Below are positions 10,429 to 25,400 of a stretch of 64,000 bases of DNA, one piece after another. A model generated the notes under the pieces. That model saw only the letters and a program-made list of their open reading frames with translations. It made no database searches and had not been told where the DNA came from. Positions within the stretch are counted from its first letter, which is position 1. Every line of letters starts with the position of its first letter. Origin of the DNA: Plazaster borealis. Lineage: Eukaryota; Echinodermata; Asteroidea; Forcipulatida; Labidiasteridae. Where the stretch lies: positions 139,001 through 203,000 of the forward strand of contig CM037464.1 of the NCBI GenBank assembly GCA_021014325.1, read 5' to 3'. Position numbers and translations under genes: made by a program.

Positions 10429-13400
10429 CTTCAAAGGATAATTCAAAAAGTAATGTCAGTGAGGCAGTTGTAACATCAGAATTTATAACAGCATCCGTTT
10501 CCTCAATAAAAAGAGTTGGTTAAAAATGTGTTTAAATGTGAACTTTTCGACAGAAATGGTACCCAGAACTTGCTTATGTTATGATACTTTTTTATTTGTA
10601 TGTGCAATTATTTGTTGATGCAAGTTCTCCCCAAACACAGCTGAAAGCCACTCTTGGTAAGGGGCTACAAAGAAAAGTGTATACAACGAAAAAACTCAGG
10701 GAGGATGAACGTCGGAAATGATATTCCTCTTAAAACAGGCTAGATTGTAGGATAACGGAAAACATTTACCAGGCAGAGAGTTTCAGCTATTGGAATGGCT
10801 CTTTGTTCTACATAATACCTTTAAACTGAATTTGTTGTAGTTTTTATTTAAAACAAATTAGACCCCAGCTTCATGGTTTGGGAAAACTAGCTACAAACGT
10901 CAAAATGACAACACTATGACGTCATCTATGGAATGATTCTTTGTATTGCATCAAAAGGGCTATACCAAAACCTAATGTGAGTCCCACGGCAATTTGTTGG
11001 CATGAAAGTTCCCCCATTTGACAAAATTTAGTCCAATCTAATACTGTTTTAAAGCTTATGACAGTGTTTATACTAATGTCTACTTACGCATCATCAAAAT
11101 CTAGCAGCAAATCCTCTTGTTCATTAGACCACGATCCCCATCCATCATTTTCATCTGCTTCAGGTTTTGTTGGTTTGCTCTGTTGTGTATCATCCCAAGT
11201 GTCACTCTTTCCCCACCCCCACATGTCATCCGTCTCTTCAGGAGTCCTGGGAGGTGTAGGTTCATCATGAAGTAAAGGTGTGTCACATTGGTCAGGATCC
11301 ATTAGTCTATGAAGTGAAGCGGGGAGGATGGTGGCAGAGGGCGGCGGCGGTGGTAAAAAGGATGGAGGAGGAAGGAAGGGTTGAAGGTGGCGAAGAGATG
11401 AAAGCAAAGATGTATGAAGAATGCATGCAAGATATAGACAGCAGTTAGATGTGTATGGGATTAGAAGATGTGCGAGACGGGAGAAGAAATGAGCAAATTC
11501 CCTAGTGGGAAAGGGGAAAGTGGAAATGTGAGTAAATGATGTAAGCAAGGAGACAGCAACGTGACAGAAAAGCAATTAGAATAAGGATGGTGAGAGGAAA
11601 GATGAAATTACAGGCATCCAAAAGGAAATCGGAGTTAAATGTTACAGAAGGTGAAAGGAGTTTACAAGAAGCAAACAGGAAGCAAACAGAATAAATACAA
11701 AGACAAAGAAAAGACAAAGAAAGACAAAGAGTGATGTAAATCAAGAGAGAAAGGATGGAATTGGGGCGCACATACAATTGAAATAAATACAAATATTTAT
11801 ACAAGTAACATGGATTGTGAAAATAGTGGGGGTGGGGTTTGGGGGATAATGGGAAGTTGATTGGAAACAAAGACGAGAGCTACATATTAGGATGAAAGTG
11901 AAATGAATCAATGAAAATGACATGGAGGCAGTCAGTACTACTGTTGATTTTTTATTTGATTTTTTTACTTGTCCGTTTTTGTGAGTTTTTGTGATAAGAA
12001 AAATGTTCCATTGCAATCTTTCTACAATTTTAAACTTATATTATTTGATTTTATCCATACACTGACGTGGGTTAAGCACTGTATACTCTGCACTTTATTT
12101 TAAAGTTATTGTACTTTCTTCAATTTCACTGTAATAATAATTTTTGACTGATAAATGGTATAAAAATTAACAACCAAATTTGTCAGTTTGCCTGTTTTGT
12201 ACTATACAGTTTTATGGGTTAACAGGGGCTTTGAGTGTTAATTGCCCAAGGGACCAGGAGCAGTTTATCTCTGAAGATATAAACTTTGAAAGCAAATAAT
12301 TAAAAGAGCCTCAAAGGTCCCTGGAAGGATTAAAATGTTATTGGAAGGAAAGCAGTTCTTAATTGGAGTCAATATTGGTGACAATAACCCCAAAACAACA
12401 ATAATACACAGTTCTTCATGCAGCACTTTATGACACCCGACTGGCATCTTAAAGCGCAAATTATTTTAACAACGGGTCCATACACAGCTATGTTTGCAAT
12501 TATAAGACCCATTTATACAGCATCTTATAAAGGTTTGCAAGGTGATGTAGCACAACCATGCCAGAAACACAGGGATGAGCCCCTTGTCTTATTGGGTTAA
12601 CAAGATGATGCAGTGCAAAATGCAGCCAACTATGCTAGAAATACCAGGGCAAACCCCTTCTCTTATTGAGTTCACAAGGTTATAGTGCAACCCGCAGCCA
12701 ACCATGCCAAAAAACACAACTAGGCAAACCCCTTCTCTTAAAATGATAAGGGTACTGGGTTATTTTATGTGCATTACACAACTCACAGGATTTAGGGCTA
12801 AATGTTCCAACTGAAGTAAATACGATTAAGTGTCTTGCTAAAGGACACAAGTGCTACGAGGGGGGACTTGAACCCACACTCTGACAACACCAGAACTTGA
12901 GTCTGGTGCAGACCGCTCCACCACGATACTCAACAATTAATACCTCCATGACCCTCCACAATTAATAACACAGCCAAAAATCCTTTGGGTTAAAAGCAAT
13001 CAAAATACACCTCTGACAATGTCTCAGGAGGAAACTTTGTGGTTCATTCACCTTGAATCCATGAAAAAACTTTGCAACAAGATCGTTCATAGTTCAGACT
13101 TTCTCCTATAAAAGATTTTTGGGGCAATCTTATCTAAACTACATATTTTTTACAAAACACTCTATCTCTCACAAAAAAGGCTTTGTGCACAAACACTGAT
13201 CTCGACACCATGGGTTTTTTAAGACTATAGTACCAGCTGGACTACTTGGAGAGAATTTAAACTAGTCCTCGGGTACTTAAACTAGCATTAGACCAGCATA
13301 CCACTTTTGAGTGAGAATGCTGTTAAGGCCATAATGGTTTATTTGAAACAAAATATGCATAAATATCAAGACTGATTGTAGCCATTCACACATGCACTTA

Positions 13401-16400
13401 ATAATTGTACAGCTGAATATGGAAGGATTCACAGGGAAATAATGCTGCTCACTTAGGAATGTATCATATGACAGGTTCTTCAGATGACAGTAGAACTCCA
13501 TTTATCCACATCGCCACTCTAAAATGTGCACATAAACACAACGAGTGAGTGGCTCGGAGCGACGATAACAAGTTCAACTTCCCACCCTCGGGGTTCCATT
13601 GGATAATGTGTTGAAACAAAAGCTTAATAGTTTCAGAATGCTAAAAGTGAGCATAAATGCCTAAATGCCTGCCACTTGTGAAGGAATGTACACGATGTGC
13701 CCTCAGTCCTGGTTGGACATACTGTACATGAACATCAACAGACAGTAAAACAATATACACACTACATGTACATGTAAAATGCACACAGTGGAATTCAGTG
13801 ATTGGGTTTTTTTCGGGGTTTTTGGGGGGGGGATTTTGTTTCCTTTCTTTTTAGAGGGAAATAATTTTTTAAGGGGCTACCTTTGCATTCATGGCAAGTC
13901 GAACTGGCTGTCCAAGACAACGAGCAAGTATAAGAATGATGCATACACACATAACTTATCCATTGAACCATCTATGGTTGAACCCACTGTATCGTTCAGT
14001 TAAGAGTGACACCAAAGGGGGATAGCGAGGGTGAAAAATACCCTCTGAAGGCTTCAGTCCCCCGTGCCATTTTACTCTCTCAAATCATAATCTACTTCCA
14101 AACACAGAATACCACTGGCGGAATAATTTCAATATTTTACCTGCAATCAGCAATTGCCATACATGCCTCCGTCATTTACCCCCTGATCCCACCCTTGTTA
14201 ATAAAAAAAGAGTGACCATGCTGTGCATTCCAGGGCATTTGCTGGCAGGCAAGATACATGTACAACACTGTCGAAACAGGAGGTTTGTTTTATATTTTGC
14301 ACAATAATTTCAACATACATTTACACTAAAGTATTACAAAAATAATGGTTCAACAAGTTTTTGAGATGTGACTCATTTCTTCTTATCAAAAGTTCATAAA
14401 AAACTGTACACCACAATCTCCAATGAGATGGTAGATGTATATTGTTTTCCTCCATTGAGCTGTGTAAGAATTGTGTTCACAGGAAATCCAAGCTCTGTGG
14501 CTCTTTTGTTCACATGTGAACATGTGATGTCTTGGGAAACGTAGTCTATTGAAAACCTTGATCTGTGGCTCATGACTTGGCGATTTCAACAACATGGGAA
14601 TTTGTTTGGCTTATTTATTTATTTATGTTATTTTAATTTCTTTTTTGAGGGGTAGGAGGTAATTTCAGTCAATCTTTGGGAAACTAAATCAAGAATGACC
14701 TCAAGGCCAAGATGCATCTGTGGAAAGTCTTATTATTAACTGGAAAACCAGCCCTGGCACACTGTAGAGATCCAAACAATACTAATTTAATGACAGCTCT
14801 GGGATACAAAGTAACAGGTAATTGTGGGATCCAGCGTGGCCAATAATTACAGGTAAACATTCCATGGACAAGGATAGTTACAGGAGATAATTGGTGAGGG
14901 TAATTATTTCTTTAATTGGATATCAAGTTAATTTGTATTTGAGGTGCTAATTAACAGGAAAAGTGAGTTTGACGTTTTAGGTTTTTGTTGTTGATACATG
15001 CAATTAAGATCCTACACATGTACTATTCTGCTACCTGGAACAGGGATGAGATTGGATGAATGTAAACATTCCTGAAAAATGGCTTGTGGGTATTGAATCC
15101 CCTTATTCTACACCTTAAAAGTCTCTAAGGAGGTTTACAGACTTAATGCATCACCAGAAAAATCAAAACTACAGAATTTGACACAATGCAGACTATTCCT
15201 TTCTCCCTTACATGTATATTGCTTTACTTCTATCAAGACGATTTCAAGGATCAAGAAGGTTTTTAGAAAATTCTGATATCAGGAAAATTACTGAGCAACC
15301 ACATGCCTGTTGGAATGAAAAATGACTGTTATGATATGTTTAACTTTAATATTTTAAGGGAAAGAACATCATTTTTTTTTTTAGTACACGGCCAATGTAA
15401 AACAAAAGTCAAAGACCACCAGTCTCTGCACTTTATGTGATCCAACATATACATGAAATAGCAAACCTATGAAAGTTTAAGCTCAATCGGTCATCAGAGT
15501 CACAAGAAAATAGTGAACAAATTACCTTAAACATGTTTTCGCTGTATTCAAACTTCAGGTTTTGGACTCGCAAGATCAAAACGAATTGCTTTACTCATTT
15601 CTCAAAAAACTATTAGCCTTTCAAGCAAAAACATTTCAAGGGAAGTTTTCCACCATGACCATCTGTACACCCTGTAAGTGATGTGCAAATCTGTGCACAG
15701 CCTTTAAAACAAGCAATGGTGATGGGGGTTTTAAATGCTAATATCTTAATTTATTTTAGGTGGAAATATTTCTCTGGAGGATAAGTACCGCTATGTCTGT
15801 CTTTCATAATCAGCGAGATTCAAATTGAGTTTAATCAACATTTCTTTAACAATAATTACCAATCCTTTAATTTGTATACTTGTCTTGGGTCTTGCCACGT
15901 TGTTTGCTCATGACATTGATAAGGTACATAGGTTACAACGTGGCCTAGGTACATAGGTTACAACGTGGCCTATCATATAGGTAATTTCAATGTCACGTGG
16001 AGTTTTGTTACCCGAGACAACATAGGTTTTAAGAGCTAGCATCTGACACGTCAGGGAAGAAACAATGACTCAAAAGCCTCCGGTAAAAGCCGTATAAATC
16101 AGTGTGCACACACACAAAAAAGCCAATCCACGTCACAATCTTAAAGAGACTGTATAAATCCTGGTAAAAACAAGGTTAGAGCCCAATTTCAGGAACAACA
16201 ATTTATTTAGCACAGAGAAATCTTGCATAGTAGAAACAGGTTACCAGCTCACAAATACCATGTAAATGTATAATAGTTGTGACTGGTTCCCTGCAAGTAT
16301 TTAGCTTAGCAGTAAAATATGACAAACATAATTTGTTGCTCAACAGCTTTATGTAACTGGGCCCTTGTTTTCAAAGATGCGCTTTAAATGTAGTTTTTTT

Positions 16401-19400
16401 CTGATTTACCACAAGGTACACCTTTTCCACCTCAGGGAATTGTCTTTTGTCCATTTCAGTATAATTTTAGGCCTGATAACATAAAATAGCTGTTTGTTGT
16501 GATAATGTTTGTGAAAAAAATGTACATATATTTTTGCATAGGCCCTACAGTATATATGCAATACATCCCATTTACTTATTAAACTGTATATTGGCAAATA
16601 AATCAAATGATTCCAGATCTCTTTTCCCAGTTTGTTCCTACCAATCCACTATTGTTTTATGCAAACATACACAAAATATCTTGAGGAAGCACCTGCTGCT
16701 TGTAGATCCTAGTTTTCATGTATTGTGTCTACAGATTATTTTCTGTCATCATGCTCGATGTGCAAGTTGTTGTCAATCAATGAATATGATGATGTTCTTT
16801 TCTACATAGGCAAGCTAAAACTCAATATCTAAAATCACCATGTAATTTTAAAATTAATACAGCTTGATTTATAAACTTTATAAGAATATAATCAACTCAG
16901 ACAATGACTGTCGTTTGATATCCGAAATACCCCATACATGAAGGAATAAATAGATGTACTCTGCTGGTATTGCAAGATAATCTGGGGCCCTGATGAAAAC
17001 TCAGTTGTATTTTTTTAACCAACTATTACTAATTGATCCTTACAACAACTCTGGAGAGATACATTAGAAGTGGCTGTAGGAGCCTACTGGGTGATGTGAC
17101 TCAAGTTCCTTAATCAGTCTACATTTAGACTCTTCCCCCAACCCCCCCCCCCCCCAGCTGCCCAAAAAAGGGTCAATGGTCCACTGCGCTGTGGCCATAA
17201 AAGGCATTCAGAGATTGAAAAATGACAGCTGGAAAATGAAATAAAGGGGGTTAAATCTGGGGGTTTTCACTGGCTGCAATCCAAACAAGCAATTTAGTGA
17301 TTTGTTGGGGTTTGGTTTTTTTGTTTTTTTTAGTATGCCAAACTGATCCCCATCTCCTCTGAGACACCACCACTCACATTAAGTAGAAATAGTTATAATA
17401 CTGATTGATGCTTGTACAGCACACACTTTACATTATGTGAGCTTATTAAACACATCTTGGACTAAGTTGAGACTTACTAACCTATACCGTTCAATTGAAT
17501 TATGAATCTAGAATTATGAATCTGTAGATCGAGACGAGTCGGCTGTCTCTTTCAATTTGTGAGCCTGGATTTTACAATAATTTTATAGTTGCTTTCTCAA
17601 ATGCTCCAAGATCACAAAGAAAGATTTCAGAATTTCAAGGCGATGTTCTCAGCTGTTCATTAATGAAATTATTGCGAGAGACTTATCAAAGAAAGCTACT
17701 ATTGTCTCTCCACAAATGATATCTTTTTTAAAAACCTCAAAGAGATCTCCTTATTGTTTTTGGAGGAGTATAAAATTCATTCTCATCCCCAAGTTCCCCA
17801 ACCCAACCCCCCCCCCCCGCCCCCCCCCAAAAAAAAACACCCTCCAACAAATCTGTGAAAATACCATCAAATTAGGTGATCGAATTTAGAAGAAAAGGCA
17901 GCTATCGTTTTGTCAGGGATTTTGCAGACGTCGGCAATACAAGCTCATCTAGAATGCAGCAATCGCAATAGGGTTTTAAATGCCCAATGCTTTCTCTTGA
18001 GAACTGGGGCCAATCTCATAGAGCTACTTAGTGGTAAACACATTTTTCTGCTTACTGTTGCTAAAACTAACCACTTAAGTGCAAGTGTAATTCACAGGTT
18101 AGCAAGAAAATTAGTCAACTAGCTTGCTAATTCACCGATTTATGTTAATAATTTATGTAAAGTAAGCGCCTGAAGGTTAGCATGGATTTTCCCAAGCTTA
18201 CTGGGCCCAATTTCATAGAGCTGCTTAGCATGAAATTTCTTCCTTGATAAAAACAGGATTACCAACCAAATTTCCATGTGTTGCATATTTCTTGTTACTG
18301 ATATTCAGCTGTTGTTTGCTTATCCTGAAAATCACATGGAAATTTGGTTGGTAATCCTGTTTTTATCAAGGAAGAAATTTCATGCTAAGCAAATTGTTGT
18401 GCTTAGAAGCTCTATGAAATTGGGCCCTGTTAGCAGCCACTATGAATTGAAAATCGCACATTAAGCACAACATTGGCCATTAAGCAGCTCTATAAAATTG
18501 AGCCCAGGTACTGGTGTGGACTTAATCAGCGAGCCCCCCCCATATAATTACAGACCCCTTACTCTCTCTTTAAGGATAACAATTGTCAGATATGTTTATG
18601 AACAAGCACTCAGAGCTCTCAGTTATAAAACCTATCGAGATGCATCTTAGAAATATCGTCCTTAATTGCTCAGACAGAAAATAAATAAATAAATAAATAC
18701 AAAATCAGTCTAAACTCACTTGAGAAAAATCGCATTTAATTAAACAGTTGACCCTGGAGATGCAAGACTGAGAATTCAATTATTGGCTTTGAATTAAACA
18801 AAGGAAAAGGTTGTTAAATCACAGACTGAGGGATGTCGATTGTAAATATTCATTACTAATGGAAAAGGGTAATTTCAATTTAGAAATGTTTCTGTGGGCC
18901 GTTGTGAAAGCACCCCTGTCTTATAAAATATATTGACATGAAAAAGAAAATGATGCTATCCAGACAGGGGATGTGAACGTCAAAATATTGCAGATTTGTT
19001 TAAGTACGGAAATCAACACAATAGCATACTTCTTATATCTTAGAGCACTATTGTATGACTCATTTATTGTTGTTGTTTTTATACATTGTTTGTTTTTGAA
19101 AAGATTAAACCATGTCTAGTAAGGTTTTTTTTCTTCCATTTAATGTTCAAATATACATGAACACATATAAATTTGTCAGGTTTTAGTTATTTCTTTCAAA
19201 ATATTTGAAAACTTAAGTGATTCATACTCAGCCTCAGACTCTGTGACTCAACGCTCAGACTCGATCTCAACTCAAAGACTGAGGACTTGAATACAAGATT
19301 GTCTACATGTACTTGTTATTGCCAACATGGAATAAATGTCCATTGAAATGAACTGAAATAAAATTAAAAGCCAAGACTCATCCTAAGATGAATTTTTACA

Positions 19401-22400
19401 GTTTAGCATAATATAAGCAAATTCATTTCCAAAAGGCATTACTTTCCACCACTCAGTTCTCAGAAATGTTGTTTTCCATTTTCTACAGGAAAACTACAGC
19501 TTCTTTTTTGCCTCTTATTCAATTTTTTTACCTTTTATTGTATGCACATAAATCCTTGAATGTATGAGCCTGCTTTGCATCAAATTTGCACTCGTAATTT
19601 TACCAATACAAACAAAAGCCTTAGTTCTAAGCCTCTTGAATATCAGAAGACTTATCCCCGAAAGAATAATATGCATCAATATTTAACTATGTAATTAACT
19701 TCTCTCCTATTCCCTTATTTCAGCAAATATGAGTACACAAACCACTGGCGTCAGACAAGTGGAGCACTTTGCATGACTCCAGTTTCTTTTTTAAAGATGG
19801 CAACTTGTCTTTCTTTCCCAAAACAATTCAGTTTTATCAAGTTTCTTACCAATAAGGGTTTACATGAAGCAACCATGTGCCATGTGCTATGCAAAGGCCG
19901 TCTTCTAACCGTGTGACACAGTAACACTGGCATCAAGGGATTCAGCACTGAGCATTCAAAGAAGTCACTAAAGAAGTTTAAGTGGTATGAGACATTTATT
20001 ATTTGAATTTTACCATACACCGATGTGTTAAGAACCATGTACATGTGTACATGTACAGTACATGTACTTGGTGCTTCCCCCCCCACCCCCCTCCCCGAGT
20101 CACTAGAGTGGGATTCAAACCCACAACCTCTGCCATTCTAGAGCAGATGTCTTACCACTAGACCACCAAGCTTGCCCGGTAGCTTGAGGCAGTATTTCAA
20201 ATGGAGACATTATTCAAATTTAACATGCAAGTGGCTTACTCTGAGGGCCGCTTGCAATGCTACCTTTTCTGCTCTGGCTTCAATAGTTTCAGCCATGAGT
20301 GAGGGTCAAAGGTTAGATTTTAATCCAAAGACTTAATCTGGGAAAATTTGGACAATGTAGCACCTTTAAACAAGGTGAACAAAATGCTTGTCTGACTGTA
20401 CAAGCCCAAGGAACCCTAAAAATAAAATTCTAATGACCCTTCAACATGTTTAAACACAGGAGGAGAGTGAGGGGGGGGGGTCCCATACAAACACTCCATC
20501 ATGAATGGAGTGTTTGTATGGGACCCGTTAATAATGGACAATGTGTTCTTTTATGGATGTCAAGGTTTCCATGGCGATAGATGAGTACAGGGTGTGTTGT
20601 CAGAGTAGAGGAAAACAAATTATATGTTCATACAGATGTACTTACACGTTCAGTTCTTAGGGTACATACATGTATGTAGCATCAGCACATGTATTACTGT
20701 CAGAAACTGTATTTACATAATTACTTATTTAATCATGATATCCACTTGACAAGCAACTATCCTCAAAATTATGTCACGCTAATCAAACTTTTGTTTAATA
20801 ATTTTGTTTTCAAACTTGACTCATAGAGCATAGAGGCACACAGTGCATTATCTACAGTGTTGGAAAACATCATAGAGTATGTATGGGAACAATTTACATT
20901 ACATCTCAGTGAGAATCAGGGCAATGGAGAGCATTAGACACAGAGGAGGGTTAACATTCGAGATATAATCTGCATATTACATGTATTAATCACATGACCA
21001 TGTTCCAGAAGTTTGCCTTCACTGACATAAGAGTGTCGCTAGTTTTCATAATTTTTGAAGCTGGCAAAAGCTAGCTTTTTAGATAAATTGACTAAATTCA
21101 ACCTGTATGAACTACTTTAAGTCAAGACATGGGGTCTCACTACTACAGCCAATAACCAGTACATTTAAAATTTTCAAGTAAGTCGCATTTGTAGCCCAAA
21201 ACATTGCACAAATTGTGTGTTTACGTGAGGATGTTTTCCGTGGTTCAATTACAAAACAAGCATTTCGTGATAATAATGTCACGCAATCATTGACTTCATT
21301 GCCAAACAGTTTTGATAAACTTGTAAACAATCGAGTACCGAGCTTCAGCCGATTGCCGTTCGATGATGTTCAGCATGTACATGAAACTCGACGATGATTA
21401 ATTTACAACATTTAGCATGAAAGTATCAAGTATGAAAATATACTGTTTCATGTACTTGTGGCTGTGAAAGCTTTAAGTGAGTGCTGAGGCATATGGGCCG
21501 AACGCCCTGGAAACAGGTGTCCACAATTATTCAGGTGAAGTCAAATAAATAAATACAATTGTTCTGGGAGTGATCATGAATTCCACATGTTTGCCTGAAG
21601 GGTGCCCTACATGTTGACACGGTGCAATATTTGACAAGTGCTGCAGAATTTAAAAACCACAGTTGGATCATAATAAATGATCAGACAGGTGGAGGGTTTA
21701 AAACAAAAAGCACCAGAAAATGCAACTTTCACTAAGTAAAGTTAAACAAATAAAATAATATAAAAAAATAATAATAAATAATTTCAAAGGCACAAAACGA
21801 CATAATGTCGAGGGTCACCGTGACATGAGACATGAACTGTAATTTAATACCAAGTTCTTTTTACTCTGTCTAGCAGATGCCTTAGGGAACATCTTTTACA
21901 TGTTCATGTATAACATATCATGTGTTGATAGCGTCTAGGTTTCAGGAGGGAAAATAGATGCAAATTGAAGGCAAAATACCCCCACTGAAAAACAACTGAC
22001 ACCGACTAAAAGGTGAAGTTTGGTGGTATAAATATTTCAGGGTTTTAAGTGACATATGATATGTGTGTGCTCTAACCGGATACATGCCAAGAGGGTCTGC
22101 CTCCTACAACATAGAGGCAACCTACAAACTAATGTCAAGTGTTTTGTCACATTACAGAGTCTGTCCAGTGTAACATTGCTGCACCTGTAATTAAACACCC
22201 AAGTTTTGCACTCTTGTGAGAGAATGACCCCTTTGCTCCTGAGGAAAAGGGTACCTCCCATAAGAAAAAGAAAAAAAGGTCTCTGGGAAGATTTTGTGGC
22301 GTGTCATGGCTGAGCAGTCTAGCCTATCGGAGCTAAGTTCAGATAGCTGAATCATTGGAGTGTGGGTTCGAATCCTGGTCATGACACTAGTGTCCTTGAG

Positions 22401-25400
22401 CAAGACACCTGACTATAATTGCTTCTCTTCACCCGGGGGTAAATGGGTACCTTTGAGGGCAGGCAAAGATGGTTCTTCTGATTGTTTTAACATGTTTAAT
22501 AGCTTGGTGCCCTACATACTTGGCAACACACGTGCTGCATACTCCCCAGAGAGCTAAGATGGTTAAGTGACCGGGGTAATAATGTTGGAGCGCCATGAGC
22601 GTCACCGTGTGAAAGGTTTGAGTGCTATGCAAGAAGCCACTATTACTATAACTGATAAAATTTAATACCATCAAAAGCTAAAAAAAACCTTACCGTAACC
22701 TTTCTCGTTTCTCGCTCTCTACCCCGTCAGGCATGAGTAACGTCTCAGCAGAGGGAGTATTATCAACCGAGTCCAACGTTGTTGGGTTATCGTTGAATAT
22801 ATTTGTAAAGTCCTTCCATCCTTTAGAAGTGCTTGATGCAAACTACAGGAGGCAATTTAAAAACAAAAGATTTTTTAAACATGAACAACTAAAACATTTT
22901 ATTAGTTTTTCTGATATTTTAATATCAGAAAGACTAATAAAATAACCAAAACTAATCTACAGAATGTTAAGAAAACGCTTTTGGTTTTTTCTGAAATTCT
23001 TCACAGAAAAAAAAGGAACGAAATGTCCTGTGGACAATTGTTAGGTAAAACGTATTCCTTGGGAGATTACTGGCTCTATAAGTTACAATTATATTGTTTA
23101 CAGCAGAAGACACAGAGGTTGTCAGAAGAAGTCCTAGAGAGAAAGGAGGGTGGAGATCCCTGACTGCCTGAGCCTCTGCCATGGCACCCATGTGACCCAT
23201 GGTCAGGAGATTGGTATGAGTGAGAGGTAGATAATGCTCAATACTCTTCTCCCAACACTGCACCATATACATTATGCAAAGGAATAATGTGATTAGATCC
23301 CCGCTAATGTTGATACAGCTTAGGTCAAATTAAACTAAATTATAATAACTGGTTAGCCTTCTTGTTCCCAATTTGTAAACCCAAGTGACATTATTTTGTT
23401 TTGCCTTATTTCCTTTTTTTTTTACTTTTGGGATGAACAAAGAAAAATTCAGTAGAACAGGATTTGAACCAGCGACCTCGAGATTAATGTGCTAGCGCTC
23501 TACCTTATAGTGAATTACTTCATTTTTCTTATGTCACTATTTATCTCCGCAAAAATACATTAAAGATTGGTTTATAATTGGTTAATAATTGATTTGTGGC
23601 TGGAGGCAACACAATTGCTTATCACTGGGCCAGGCATACCAAACTTATCAAAGTCCTAACATGTTGGTGTTGAGTGACCATAGAGTAGAGGATAGTGGAG
23701 GATTGAGGACTGTAGACAAAAATAACAGTTGCTTATCACTGGGTCAGGCATACCAAACTTATCCAAGTCCTAACATGTTGGTGTTGAGTGACCGTAGAGT
23801 AGAGGATAGTGGAGGATTCAGAACTGTAGACAAAAATAACAGTTGCTTATCACTGGGTGAGGCATACCAAACTTATACAAGTCCTAACATGTTGGTGTTG
23901 AGTGAGTAGAGGATAGTGGAGGATTCAGGACTGTAGGCCAAACTAACAATTGCTTATCACTGGGCCAGGCATACCAATCTTATCCAAGTCCAAACATGTT
24001 GGTGTCGAGTGACCATAGAGTGGAGGATTGAGGACTGTAGGCCCAAATAACAATTGCTTATCACTGGGTGAGGCATACCAAACTTATACAAGTCCTAACA
24101 TGTTGGTGTTGAGTGAGTAGAGGATAGTGGAGGATTCAGGACTGTAGGCCAAACTAACAATTGCTTATCACTGGGCCAGGCATACCAATCTTATCCAAGT
24201 CCAAACATGTTGGTGTCGAGTGACCATAGAGTGGAGGATTGAGGACTGTAGGCCCAAATAACAGTTGCTTATCACTGGGCCAGGCATACCAAACTTATCA
24301 AAGTCCTAACATGTTGGTGTTGAGTGACCATAGAGTGGAGGATAGTGGAGGATTCAGGACTGTAGACCAAAATAACAGTTGCTTATCACTGGGTGAGACA
24401 TACCAAACTTATACAAGTCCTAACATGTTGGTGTTGAGTGAGTAGAGGATAGTGGAGGATTCAGGACTGTAGGCCAAACTAACAATTGCTTATCACTGGG
24501 CCAGGCATACCAATCTTATCCAAGTCCAAACATGTTGGTGTCGAGTGAGTAGAGGATAGTGGAGGATTCAGGACTGTAGACCAAAATAACAGTTGCTTAT
24601 CACTGGGTGAGACATACCAAACTTATACAAGTCCTAACATGTTGGTGTTGAGTGAGTAGAGGATAGTGGAGGATTCAGGACTGTAGACCAAAATAACAGT
24701 TGCTCATCACTGGGTCAGGCATACCAAACTTATACAAGTCCTAACATGTTGGTGTTGAGTGACCATAGAGTAGAGGATAGTGGAGGATTCAGGACTGTAG
24801 ACCAAAATAACAGTTGCTTATCACTGGGCCAGGCATACCAAACTTATCGAAAGTCCTAACATGTTGGTGTTGAGTGACCATAGAGTGGAGGATAGTGGAG
24901 GATTGTATGCCCAAATAGCAATATGCTTATAAATCAGTGGGCCAGGCTATCTAATCTTATCCAAGTCTAAACATTTTGGTGTTGAGTGACCATAGAGTGG
25001 AGGATAGTGGAGGATTCAGGACTGTAGGCCAAACTAACAATTGCTTATCACTGGGCCAGGCATACCAAACTTATTCAAGTCCAAACGTGACCATAGAGTG
25101 GAGGATAATGGAGGACTGAGGCCAGACTCTAGCCAAAGTTACTTGGGAGTCAGGGTTAAAATACAATTAAAAATAAAATTAATTTTTCGTTGAACAAAGA
25201 AAACTTGATCAAAGGGGATTCGAACCTGGGACCTCCAGAATAACGTGCCAGCGTTCTACCAACTGAGCCATCTAGCCCTAGTGTTGGTGTTCTCCCTATT
25301 TTGAAAGTCTTTGTTTGAAAAGGGGGAGACCGCCAAAAGAGGAGATCTGCGTACACTAGGGACATCACCCAACTATTTCTTTTGACATGACCATTACCTT

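Noticed and set aside
11307..11870. Open minus-strand frames upstream of exon 10
   Set aside because: Purine/pyrimidine-biased intron sequence giving Phe/Leu/Ser/Pro-rich frames; the acceptor at 11307 and in-phase junction to exon 9 exclude it from the mRNA.
20478..20526. MicroRNA gene
   Set aside because: Stem is perfect but only 22 bp with a 5-nt loop; animal pre-miRNAs normally have longer imperfect stems and larger loops. Kept only as a structural curiosity.
25200..25285. Functional tRNA gene on the minus strand
   Set aside because: Boxes are good, but no 7-bp acceptor stem closes it and a shared SINE tail follows.
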